Shown here: positions 23,868 to 36,900 of the stretch, one piece after another
How the letters are laid out: every line of letters begins with the position of its first letter
Numbering within the stretch: the stretch's first letter is position 1
Assembly: GCA_025617745.1 (NCBI GenBank)
Contig: CM046868.1
Span: forward strand, 19,286,615 to 19,350,614
Direction of reading: 5' to 3'
Source of the DNA: Heliocidaris erythrogramma
Taxonomy: Eukaryota; Echinodermata; Echinoidea; Camarodonta; Echinometridae
DNA: 64,000 bases
The notes under the pieces: model-generated
What the model saw: the letters and a program-made list of their open reading frames with translations, nothing else
The model's database searches: none
What the model was told of the DNA's origin: nothing
Position numbers and translations under genes: made by a program

Positions 23868-26800
23868 ATGGCGAAAACAAAAGCTGCAAGACAACGACGG
23901 AAATATAACTACTCCGCTAATCGACGGAAAATGTGGAAGAAAAAGAAGAAGCTTCCAGCGATTGAATGGTAAACAATCGTATGATACAATTAGTGTTGGT
24001 CATGTTCCAGCTCCCGTGTGACTGGTCCGATCTGTCAGACACCGTGCCCGATGCCGCCTGGGCGGTGCACTAGCGGCATCGGGGTCTGGTAGGTCGGCAG
24101 TGGTCGGCCTGCCGTTTGTCATGTTTGTGCAGTCAGGCAGTGTCATGAGTGTTGTGTGACCAAGGATAACTCCTTCAGTCCTTGGTGTGTGTGCGTGTGC
24201 GTGTCCGTGTGTAGCCTGGAAGACTTCCTGGAGTGTAAAAAAAATGCTATCGAGAGAGATAGTTGTGACCCACATCAGCAAGCAATGGTCATATTGACCA
24301 TTAGAATCATATATGATGGGGGGACCTAAAGCTACGCACTTTGTTTTCAGCAGCTAAAAGGTCACATAAATCACTGGCTTGTCACCAATTTCATTCCATA
24401 TCCTGATTCTGGATATTCTAAAGTTGATTTGTGGAGAAAATTACGATGGGTGAATGTCAATAATGCACGTTTTCAGGTCGATATCAATGCCGATGTCAAA
24501 TTTTGTTCGTAAAAATGAAGGGGTCCTAAAGCTACGCACATGCAATAAATGAATGCAAATCTTGATATTGAAATTGACTGTGTGTATCGCGTGTGTGTTT
24601 TAGCCTGATTTGAACGCGTTGCATTGCGTGTGTATGTGATTTGTATGGTGCGTAGCTTTAGGACCCGCGTAGCTTTAGGACCCCTTGCCATACATGTGTG
24701 TATACTGGGTATTGGGGATACAGATGTAATTTTGTTTGAAATTGATGTTTTTGTGGGCAAACTGATACTTAAGTATCATTCTTTAGATTTTAAGTTATCA
24801 GTTCGTTAAGATACAAAATGTAGAAAGTTATAAAAACTTACATTTACAGCCCTCTTTTTGGTACTTGTTACCCACACCTCCATACGGATGACGACTGCTC
24901 TCAATAATGTTGCGCACTAGTGAGGCCGCTCTACATGGTTACGCACCGTAGATACGTACGCAGAATGTTACGCACACAAGCTATTCTACGAAGACCTGGA
25001 AGGGCCAAACTGACGACGTAAAAAAATAAAAAATATTACGTACGTACGTACGTAATATTTTTAATTTTTTTACGTCGTCAGTTTGGCCCTTTCAGGTCTT
25101 CGTAGGAGATCGACGAACCCATCGCGCCGGTACTACTACGAGCGCTGAGGGCTCCCTTCATCATAATCGTGAAAAATACAAACTGGATGCTGACGGGACA
25201 GTCTCGATAGCAGTTATCGACAAAAAGGACCCAAAATTTCAGGAAACCCTCTTCAAAGGTCACAAAACAACCTGGTAAGTTTTAATCATCTATTATTCAA
25301 TATAATTCTTTGGATGTAAGTAAACTGCAATATATGATATTCAATTAAATATAGCCAAAAATGCACAGTGATGCAGTTTAGGTATGGGATGTGTGTTGGC
25401 TGCGTTACTACACAGTCGGCAATGGCGTGTACCTATGAGTGTTGTGACCCATGTTATATACAATTTAAGTGCAAACTCAACTCGAGTCAAAGGTCAAGAT
25501 ATGGAGCTCCAACCTGTCCGATCTATTATCTAGTTGTAGACAGGACTACGAGTGCTACGAGCTCCTTGGCTTATCAATCTGGGGGGGTCGTTTCATCAAA
25601 TCAACTCCATGAGGCATGACAGTCATAACTGTTGTCATGGTTGTCGGCGATCTACTGTACTGTACTGGTCTGTCTACAGAAATGTCATGAACCTGACAAA
25701 CTGTTTCACGAAGACATGCTAAACGACAACTCAATGATATCGATACTGGCGAAAAAATATAGGCTTAACTATAGAATACCCTACCAAAACGCTGTATCAA
25801 CGTAGGTTGAGCCTACGGACCTACGTTGTCTCAACGTAGTCCCGTCTGTTTGTTAATAAGTAATGTTTGGGGTGTTACCTACGTTGTGAACTTTCTAAAC
25901 TTTGACCCTTTTGAAATAGAATAAGATTATAAATTATACTCTATTTTTAGGTCATTTATATGAATTATAATTTTAACAATTGTTTATATGTTATTCTAAA
26001 CAAAAGTAATAAATGAATATCTTGAAAATTGGAAAATTCACCTCCGAATTGTCCCTTTCCGTTCCGTAGTAGTTCTCGCGAATGTAAGGTGGTGGCAAAA
26101 CTCAAAAATAAAAAGAAAAAACGTCATGGCCATATATGTTTTATAGTATAGACCTTCATAGTCACGGTCATACTATTAAATCGTCTTCATTATCTCATGA
26201 TATTCACGGCCGTACACACAGATGTGCATGGAAGGTGCCCTCTACAATAATTGTTCAATATTCTACATAAATCATGCTAAATAAAACATATCTTTAAAAC
26301 GTTACAACAAGGCATTTTTATGGCCCATATTGATAACATGGGTACCGGTATATGATGTCTCCTAAAAATACAAAAAAAATATATATAAATCAAGATAATA
26401 CAACGACATTGTTATGGCCCATATTGATAACATGGGTACCGGTATATGATGTCTCCTTCTAAAAATACAAAAGAAATATATATAAATCAAGATAAGGTAT
26501 ATGATGTCTCGTTCTAAAAATACAAAAGAAATATATATAAATCAAGATAATACAGCGACATTGTCTCGTTCTAAACCCAATTTATATAATTATAACATCA
26601 TTATAGTATTTTTTTTAAATTGTCATATCTATATAAATAATTTTTCCTTTTTGAATCTTGACACCAACTTTCTACCTTTTAAATCAAAGTAGAAATTTTC
26701 TTCTTTAAACACTTGTGGATCGACTACAACGTGAAATATTCAGTCGATTTTACTTGTTAAATAGTCTGAAATATAGCCACAATATAAAACACAATTTTAC

Positions 26801-27381
26801 TTGTTAAATAGTCTGAAATATAGCCAGAATATAAAACACAACGACTTTGAACCTCTCATGTGTTGCCATTTTAAGGATTATTAAGCTTATTCTCCTTTTT
26901 AAAATTCTGGCATTAAATGCAATATGGTCATGCAGCAAAAATGGACACGATGTGTGCAGACATTCTTGCTCTTTCTATTCATGCTTCTGGTATATTTTTT
27001 AGGGTTTTGTATGAAAAGTTACCGAGCCAAACCATCGAATGTAGACTCTGTACTGAAAAGGTTAAACATATGAAATATAATATTTTATTCTTTTTCTTCC
27101 ATGCAAACATAAAATACATAACAACAACAACAAATTAACGATGTGTTAAGTTTAATAAAACTACAAGTACTTGTAAAGATTACATAATGATCATATATAC
27201 TAAACTAGTTATGTTATAGGCATATGGGATAACATCATTAAGTATGTTTTTCAAAGAAATTTTTTCATATCACTTTATTTATTAAAAAAATACGAAATTA
27301 AATATATTTTGTTAATATATAATTAGAGCTCTCTAGTCGGGAAAAACAGAAAAGGAACAGAAAAGCAAAAGAAAGAGAGAG

Positions 27382-27419
<38 letters not shown>

Positions 27420-30400
27420 GGGGTGGTATGATAGGACCGCACACCCTCCCCCTAATTGATGACATTGTTGATTTGTATTTTATGCACCAATTCGGACGTT
27501 TGCCTCAACCCCAGAACCCCCCCCCCCCCCCCATAATTCCATTGCACTCTCCATGCCTGGACCCATTATAAATTATGGCCCTTTTGATCATTAAAAAAAA
27601 TGTTATTCATTCCCGATCCACAGGGGACGTGGACCCGTATTTCATCCCACCCCTCCCAAAAAAGAAGCCTACCTATGTCCTTCTTAGATCTTTAAAACGT
27701 GACAACGAGGCATTTTTATGGCGCATATTGATAACATGGGTACCGGTATATAATGTCTCGTTCTAAAAATACGAAAGAAAAAAAAATATAAATCAAGATA
27801 ATAAAACGACATTGTCTCGTTCTAAACCCAATTTATAGAATGTTATTATAACTTAATGTACTTAAAACAAATCATTATCGTTCTCATGCTAAATGAAAGT
27901 TATCTTAAAATGGTCACCCTGTTACATGCAGTGCAGCATTGCGTCTAAACACAAGTCAGTTGAAAATCAGTCCGGGCGTCGAACCGTACTTTCCGCGTAC
28001 CGTTATCTTTATCTCGAATTTGCTATTAAACGTCAGAGCTTTTGCGCGGGAGGGTTGGCGGGTGGGACCCCCCCCCCCTGCCACCCCCGTAACATAGGGA
28101 GAGAGAGAAAAAAAAAAATCAATAATCGTATCGTGCAGGGGCCTGAGGAGGTGCTTCATTAATTCTTGTTCTTTGAAAGGGGCGGATTCTATACCTCCAT
28201 AACATGCAGACATGGGGAAAAGAAAAGAAATTTAGCTTTTAAGAAGCCGTAGATACACATTTTTTAAATAATTAGAGCAGGGTAAAATAATATCCCCATT
28301 AGCCTTTTTTGTTCCCATCGCTTTTAATCCAGTAAAAAGGAAAGAGTATACAGAAATGAAATTTAGCTTTCGATATTATGATAGGCCCTACATGTACGTG
28401 ATTTAGGAGAGAAAAAATTGTCAGGGCGTTAATTTTACAAGAGGCAGTTATGATTTTTAAAAAAATGCAGTAAATAGAGCGGAAACAGAGACTGTTTTTC
28501 TTTAGCAGAGAGAACGTGAACTCAGCCGAGATTATCATACAAGTGCGTGATTTAGGAGAGAGAGAAAAATCGATAATCATGTGTTAGGCAGATTACATAT
28601 ATATTCGTGCGCGGTAGATGTGGAAGGCAAAAGGCATGCTGACGAAAAGAGGTCACATACCGTTCACACGACCAGAATGATTGACATGTTTACAATAGCG
28701 CGCAAAATGTCGGTTTCACCATCAAAGGGCGGTGGCTTTGCGGAGCGAAAAGAACGCAAGTACAAGTAATTTATGCATTTTGTTTCTCGTCACCTCTGAA
28801 TGTGATAATGTACATTACGAGACGGATGAACATGCATACAAAATCTTGATTTTCAAAACCACTGTCGAGAGGGGGGTGGGGGGTTTGATTTGGAAATGTT
28901 TATATAGCAAGTTTTGTGCAAGCACGAAACAAATCTAAAAAATACAAATAATAAGCCTATCAGATACAAAGTCATGTACATTATTACAGCTTTGTTTCTT
29001 TGGATATTCAAATGTCGATTAGCCAGCATTTAATTTCATGGCGGGGGGTTGAGCGCACGAAGCGTGCTCCTCAAAGGGGGGGGGGGTGTCGGTACCGGGA
29101 GGGGCTTTGACGCTTTTAACGACTCGTAGCACCTTTTTTTAGGAGGAAAGTAGTTGGGCGCCCGGACTGCTTTCCAATTATTTGGACGCAAGACTGCACT
29201 GTACATTTATTTAACTGGGATGGGAGCGGGGAAAGCTCTGACGTTTACCAAATTTGAGAGAAAGATAATAATGGCTCGTAAACATTTTTTTAGGTGGAAA
29301 GTTTAATAGTTCAACGCCCTGACTGCTTTTTAATTATTTGGACGCAATACTCCGGGGCAAGACTGCACTGTATGTAAAAGGGGTGGGTGCAGGGGTGAGC
29401 CCCCCTCTCCTCCCGTACGTGCGAAGCGCAAAAGATGACTGCTCGAAGAACCCTTTTTAAGGCGGAAAGTGGGGTTTGACGCCCGAACTGCTTTTCAATT
29501 ATTTGGATGCAATACTGCACTGTATGTCACAAATTTTGAGAGAAAGATAACGGCTAGTAGCGCCCTTTCATATAGGCTTTTTTCTTTCACTTCCGCCCGT
29601 TTTTGCGTTCTCCCTTTTTTTAAATTTCTTTTTTTAGTTGACGTTTCGTGGGGAGGCCGCCCCCACCACCACTCCCTAGTCACGCGCCTGAAAAAGGGGG
29701 CTTCGCATATTCGAATAATGATAACAGAACCCTCGTCGCTTTCTGTAAGATGTCCGGAACTTCTCAACAAAAAGGAAAGGTCATAAAGTAGTAAAAAGAA
29801 ACAGGGTTAGTAATTCCGAAAAGTTATGTAGGGCTCTATTAAATTTTCGGAATTATGAACCGTAGGAGTAACGAACCCTCTGCATTATGACGTATGGAGG
29901 ACAGTCTGGACACCCCCCCCCCCCCCCCCCCCCCTCTCATAAAATTCTAGTAACGGGCTTGAGTGAGATACAATGTAGGCCCCTATATATGATAACAGAG
30001 AAAAAATGTACGACGATCGTAACGAATACACATGAAGCACTGTTGTGATCAAAGTTTACGTTCTTCAATAATTTATGACTGCATTAAAACATTCATTCTT
30101 GCATTTTCCTTCTTTTATTGTTTATTCCTCTAAAAAGTAAATACCTCAATGTAATATATCACCACACACACAAAAATATCATGATTTAGTAAATTCAAGT
30201 ATAATATATAATTTTGCCGATTTAGATAAACTTCCAATTTTAACTGGTTGGCCTAAAGTGTTCATCCTAGAAAATAGAGAAACTCTATAAAAATGATAAA
30301 CTACTGGCAATTATGATTTGTCAAACTTGCCGCACATCTCACTATTTTAGAAATGTTATATAAACCAAACTCCAAGCAAAGACTTCAAACGGGCGCAACA

Positions 30401-33400
30401 AGTAAAATTTTACAGAAAATAAAGGATATCCCGATCTCAAATTGCGATGTCGTTTTGCTAGGCAACAGATAAAAATGATAATAAAACAATAACTCAGCGT
30501 ACTGAGTATATGATCTATTCAAAATGAAGAATAGGCCGCGAACAAGATGCGGAATCAATAGGTAAATCCGCATTCATTCAGAAACCTATCCACATATATT
30601 CTTGAAAGATTCCGTTCACTGTCTTTATAATTCCTAAACCCTTTTCGGCGTTTCCGCACTTTCGGGAGATGATATTCACGGCCGTACGTACACACAGATG
30701 TGCATGGAAGGTGCCCTCTACAATAATTGTTCAATATTCTACATAAATCATGCTAAATAAAAGATATCTTTAAAACGTTACAACAAGGCATTTTAATGGC
30801 CCATATTGATAACATTGGTACCGGTATATGATGTCTCGTTCTAAAAATACGAAAGAAAAAAAAATATAAATCAAGATAATAAAACGACATTGTCTCGTTC
30901 TAAACCCAATTTATAGAATGTTATTATAACATCATAATAGTAATGTACTTAAAACAAATAATAATCGTTCAAAATTCTATTAACTCATGCTAAATAAAAG
31001 TTATCTTAAAATGGTATGTATCTTCCAACAAGCATTTTTATGGCACATATCAATAACATGGGTACCGGTATATGATATCTCGTTCTAAAATTACAAAAGA
31101 AAGAGATGATATTCACGGCCGCACGTACACACAGATGTGCATGGAAGGTGCCCTCTACAATAATTGTTCAATATTCTACATAAATCATGCTAAATAAAAG
31201 ATATCTTTAAAACGTTACAACAAGGCATTTTTATGGCCCATATTGATAACATGGGTACCGGTATATGATGTCTCGTTCTAAAAATACGAAAGAAAAAAAA
31301 ATATAAATCAAGATAATAAAACGACATTGTCTCGTTCTAAACCCAATTTATAGAATGTTATTATAACATCATAATAGTAATGTACTTAAAACAAATAATA
31401 ATCGTTCAATATTCTATTAACTCATGCTAAATTAAAGTTATCTTAAAATGGTATGTATCTTCCAACAAGCATTTTTATGGCACATATCGATAACATGGGT
31501 ACCGGTACATGATATCTCGTTCTAAAATTACAAAAGAAAAAAAATAAAAACAATAAAACGGCATTGTCTCGTTCAAAACCCAATATATAGGCCTATAAGG
31601 TTATTGTATAACATAATAGTACTTTTAAAAAAAAATATCTAGTAAGAATAAAATTTTATGAAATGCTTGTTTGCTAAATGAAGATATCTTTAAAAGATTA
31701 CAACAACGCGTAGGTTATAATATTACTTACACCCTGCCAACGTAGGTCCGTAGGCTATGATTACTGACATCCTGGCAACGTAGGTCCGTAGGTTATAATA
31801 TTACTGACACCCTGCCAACGTAGGTCCGTATAGGTCCGTAGGCTATGATTACTTATATCCTGACAACGTAGGTGCGTAGGTCCGTAGGCTTTGATATTAC
31901 TTATATCCTCACAACGTAGGTCCGTAGGTCCGTAGGCTTTCATATTACTTACACCTGACAACGTAGGTCCGTAGGTTATAATATTACTGACACCCTGGCA
32001 ACGTAGGTCCGTAGGTCCGTAGGCTTTCATATTACTTACACCTGACAACGTAGGTCCGTAGGTCCGTAGGTTATGATTACTGACACCCTGGCAACGTAGG
32101 TCCGTAGGCTTTGATATTACTTACACCCTGACAACGTAGGTCCGTAGGTCCGTAGGCTATGATTACTTATATCCTGACAACGTAGGTCCGTAGGTCCGTA
32201 GGCTATGATTACTGACACCCTGGCAACGTAGGTCCGTAGGCTTTGATATTACTTATATCCTGACAACGTAGGTCCGTAGGTCCGTAGGCTTTCATATTAC
32301 TTACACCTGACAACGTAGGTCCGTAGGTCCGTAGGTTATAATATTACTGACACCCTGGCCGGCAACGTAGGTCCGTAGGTCCGTAGGCTATGATTACTGA
32401 CACCCTGGCAACGTTGGTCCGTAGGTCCGTAGGTTATAATATTACTGCCACCCTGCCAACGTAGGTCCGTAGGTCCGTAGGCTATGATTACTTATATCCT
32501 GACAACGTAGGTCCGTAGGTCCGTAGGCTATGATTACTGACACCCTGGCAACGTAGGTCCGTAGGCTTTGATATTACTTATATCCTGACAACGTAGGTCC
32601 GTAGGTCCGTAGGCTTTCATATTACTTACACCTGACAACGTAGGTCCGTAGGTTATAATATTACTTATATCCTGACAACGTAGGTCCGTAGGCTATGATT
32701 ACTTATATCCTGACAACGTAGGTCCGTAGGCTATGATTACTGACACCCTGGCAACGTAGGTCCGTAGGTCCGTAGGCTTTGATATTACTTATATCCTGAC
32801 AACGTAGGTCCGTAGGTCCGTAGGCTTTCATATTACACCTGGCAACGTAGGTCCGTAGGTCCGTAGGTTATAATATTACTGACACCCTGCCAACGTAGGT
32901 ACGTAGGTCCGTAGGTCCGTAGGCTATGATTACTTATATCCCAACAACGTAGGTCCGTAGGTCCGTAGGCTCGTAGGCTATGATTACTGACACCCTGGCA
33001 ACGTAGGTCCTTAGGTCCGTAGGTCCGTAGGTTGACCTACGAACCTAAAGTCATCGTGGTAGGGTGTTCTATAGTTGCTCCAAAACATAGTCTTTATCAC
33101 AATCCATCATCATGTCCATTGGAATTATCGTCAATTACCCAAACAGATTATGAGGCTCAGTTTTTCCCAAACTATTCCAATATGGCAAAAATGGCGGTGG
33201 TCTCGACCTCTAAGTTGAGGTTAAAATACAAATATAATCAGCAAAACTTTGAGAAAATACTTCCTTCTACATTTTAGGATGATAGTTAGAATATCTAATT
33301 TCATTCCAGATTCTTCAATAGGATCTGTATCATCTTGATCAAGTGAAATTTTTAGGCTGTTTTTGGCTGGCGATCTTAGCCTGGAAGGCTCTTTGAAGAG

Positions 33401-33955
33401 TAATAACAAAAGAAAGGTGACGCTACTCTTCACCGTGCAGAGCCTGGTACTTAATCTCACTCTGCAATATAGCAGCCATTTTAGAGTCTAAAGAGCCTCT
33501 TGAAAATCACCTTTACCATGAGCCATCTTCTTTTCTTCACCATAGCTTTAGAGTATTAAAACCCCATTTTTGCCCTAGAAACAATTTTGTTTTACAATAA
33601 ACTGTTTAAGGTCATGTGTCACAATGCTAATGCTCGTGTTACAATTTGCATATTGCTTGCAGAATGACTATGCAACACCCACTTTCCAGAAATCTGCGCC
33701 CATATTCATAAAACCTTACTAGGCCTGGTAAGCAACTAGCCATGTGATTGCAGTGATTGCAAGCATATCTGGATATGACCTTTGTGGTATAAGGTAATAC
33801 AAAAACACTCTGTACATTACAGTGGAACTTCATAACAAACTCCTTGGGACCAAGTTATATCAGAGCTAAAATACAATTGAATACAAAGTAGTGGGACTGG
33901 AAAATTACCTTGTTATGACAGTTCCATTGTACAGTGCGCCCCCCCCCCCCCCCCC

Positions 33956-33993
<38 letters not shown>

Positions 33994-36900
33994 AGAAAGA
34001 TAAGTTGAAAAAGTCTCCCAAAATGAATATGTCAAAATATTTGCAGGAAATTTTCATACCTGTGGATAGCTTAGGGTTTCTTCTGTTACATGACACCTAA
34101 AGATCTGGCAATATTTTACACTCCAGTGAGCAAAGACCACTTTTGTGAAAAGGTGCAAAATCCAAACTTGACAAGAATTGGTATTTCTTCTAACTGGTAA
34201 GTGTCATGAAAAGGCTTATAAATATTCATATTTGATCAATGATAAACAATTAAAGAAGAGGTTCTTTTCTCTGTATGTCCTTACGTATCTCATCAATATT
34301 TTCATGCTTCAGTGAGCAATTAACTACTTTATTGAATGTTTTGAAATAATAGATTTGGCAAGGTTTTAATTCAAGCTGTTTTTCTCAGTCAACCATATAG
34401 TTTTGATGGGATGGGAAAACAAAGCCTATTCTTTCAAATATTGCCTTTAATGATCAGAATATGAAAGTTTCTAAGCCTTTTCAAGACTCAACTTTGGTGA
34501 TACCAGACAGAACCAATACAAAAATAATGACTTTTGCTCACTCAAGCGTAACATATCGTTAGATGTTTTGGTGTCATTTGATAGGAGACACCCTAAGATT
34601 TCCATAGGTATGAAAATTTCATGAACATATTTTGAAAATATTTGGGGAGACTTTTCTACTGTCAACTTTTTACGGTTCTCAAATTTGTGAACACCAGTCT
34701 GCACAAAATACCAATTCTTGTCAAGTCTGGATTTTGCACCCTTTCGCAAAAGTCGCTTTTGCTCACTCGTGCTCAAAATATTGCCAGATATTTTGGTGTC
34801 ATTTGATAGAAAAGACCCTAATCTATCCACAGGTATGAAAATTTCCTACAAATATTATGAATTATTATTTAGATGTAGGGTTTTAGAGGCAACATTATTT
34901 TTGCAGGTCCATCGCCATCGTCTAAGAAAGCAAGGATATTGAATCTGAATTTTTACGTGTAAGTGTATGGAGATTACGTCATCAAAAAATATTGGACGGT
35001 TTTACAAAAAATATTGGACGATATGAATATTTTGCCCCACCCAGAAAATTATCATTGGTCAATAAATGATTGTGCGCATGCAGCTAGCGTGACGTCACAA
35101 TGAAATTGCACTGTGTTTGTGACCGTATATGGTTAGGTTGCCCCTGTAAGCCACGCCTATATGACCTGGATATAAATGATTGTGCGCATGCAGCTAGCGT
35201 GACGTCACAATGAAATTGCACTAGACTGTAGATCTACATGTAGACCTACATGTAAATATGTTACTGGTTCTGTGTTCTTGTCATGGAGACGAACTTCCAG
35301 TTTGCACTTATTTATTAATACAAGCTTCGATTGCCATGACAAGATTTCTACAAAATGGGGAGTAGAACCCAGGCTAGATTAAATCTCATTTTACAGTTTC
35401 TTGTGGAGTAGGTCTAGATCTAATCTAGATATAGCCTTTTGACAAGGCCTCGTGACTTGGCTATTTTCCTCGTCATGCTGTGCCTGAGATGAGACTAGCC
35501 GGCGACGAAAAGAATTAGCACGGCCCGGGTGGACGAGCGATCGAGCGACTTTAGTCACGAGGCCTTTTGGAACCTGGGTTTCCATCGTCCGATATGAATT
35601 ATTCACGAGTTGACATATTCGTATGCTAACACGCCTACCGAGGATTATCGACCAATCACAGGGGTATCTGCGGGGCTTGCTTTCCATGATTGATGTACTA
35701 GAAGCTTGCACGGGCCGCGCTAGCTCGAGATGAAGGCGAATTTGCATACCAAATGTATGCTGACGTCATGCGAAGATACGTTTGCTGATTGGCTCCTACC
35801 TATAAGGTAGCAGATCCTCGCTAGGAACAAATGATAACATAAGAAATACAGACCAGGTTCCAAAAGGCCCTCGGACTCACGTCGCTCGATCACGCATTCA
35901 CCGGGCTGGGCGGCTAGTCTTGTTATGCAGCCACTACTAGCTTACTTGCCGAGAAAAATAGCCAAGTCACGAGGGCCTTGCCAAAAGGCTAATCTAAATA
36001 TAGATCTAGACTCTAGTCTATCTAAATAATAATTATAATATTGGATGACCATATTTTGTGGAATACGGGAAAATATTGGTACTCGCTGTGGAAAAATATT
36101 TTCCTGTATCCAACTCAAGGACTTTTTCCAACTGTTAACTTTTGGGGGGATGCACTATATAGTGTTGCAATGTAAATGCTTACACTCAAATTCCAGTACA
36201 ATGTACTTACAAGATTTGAAAAACAGAATGTGAAGACCTGATAAATATATATTTTAATTTTGTTTTTGTTTTAACAGTGACCCCATTAAGAATGCCTGGG
36301 ATAACAAGAAATCAGTGAAGGAGAACATGAGAGCCATGGGACTATCATCAGATCCCAATAAGACACTACCCATTCCAACTGCAAAGGTAAGCTACTTGTA
36401 AACTGCGGTGGGGTTTGCCCAAAACAAATTTAACTCCAATGCCGCGATAAATCTCTACATATAGGACCTATACATGGAGATGTTGCATAAGTTCATATAT
36501 ACTTGTGCATGTTGGAAAGAATTCAAAATGTCTTTTTTTATGTTATTTTAAAGCTTATGTAGTAATAATTTTACTTTTTACATTAGTTGAAATCTCATGC
36601 CATAATAATTCATTCTTCAATAAGATACTTTGTGTTCTTTCATTTAAAGTGTACCAATCTGAATCACCAAAACATATTTTGCTCTGTCTGTTCGGGGTTC
36701 AATGTCACTTTACTTATATATTCAAAATACGAACTTCAAATGTTGATTATATAAAGACATATTGCGAGTTAAAGTACACTCCCAGTTAACATTAAAGTAA
36801 CATGTGATGAGACTGATTGATGTACCTGTACATGCTTGCATAGAAAAAAGGCCCAACTCGAGTTGAGTTCCGTGCATGGGCTATATGTTTTCCTTTATTT

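Larger units (their letters stand above)
25767..33076. mobile_element. 7.3-kb non-autonomous element with 20-bp terminal inverted repeats
   Basis: Left end aactatagaataccctacca (25767-25786); the right end 33057-33076 is its reverse complement with one mismatch. Just inside both ends lies the same subterminal motif in inverse orientation: a single cctacggacctacgttg patch at 25808-25833 on the left and a 1.3-kb array on the right (31727-33040). The interior has repeated blocks and no reading frame resembling a transposase. It fills more than half of NOP16 intron 1. No clear target duplication is seen, so the boundary is an inference from the termini. Confidence 0.55.

Noticed and set aside
31727-33040. 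Regular repeats and spacers that superficially resemble a CRISPR array
   Set aside because: Repeat units are variable in number of inner octamers, spacers recur, and the DNA is an intron of an animal gene. It is a minisatellite.
33891-34100. Frame with proline and lysine runs
   Set aside because: Produced by adjacent poly-C and poly-A runs within an intronic element.
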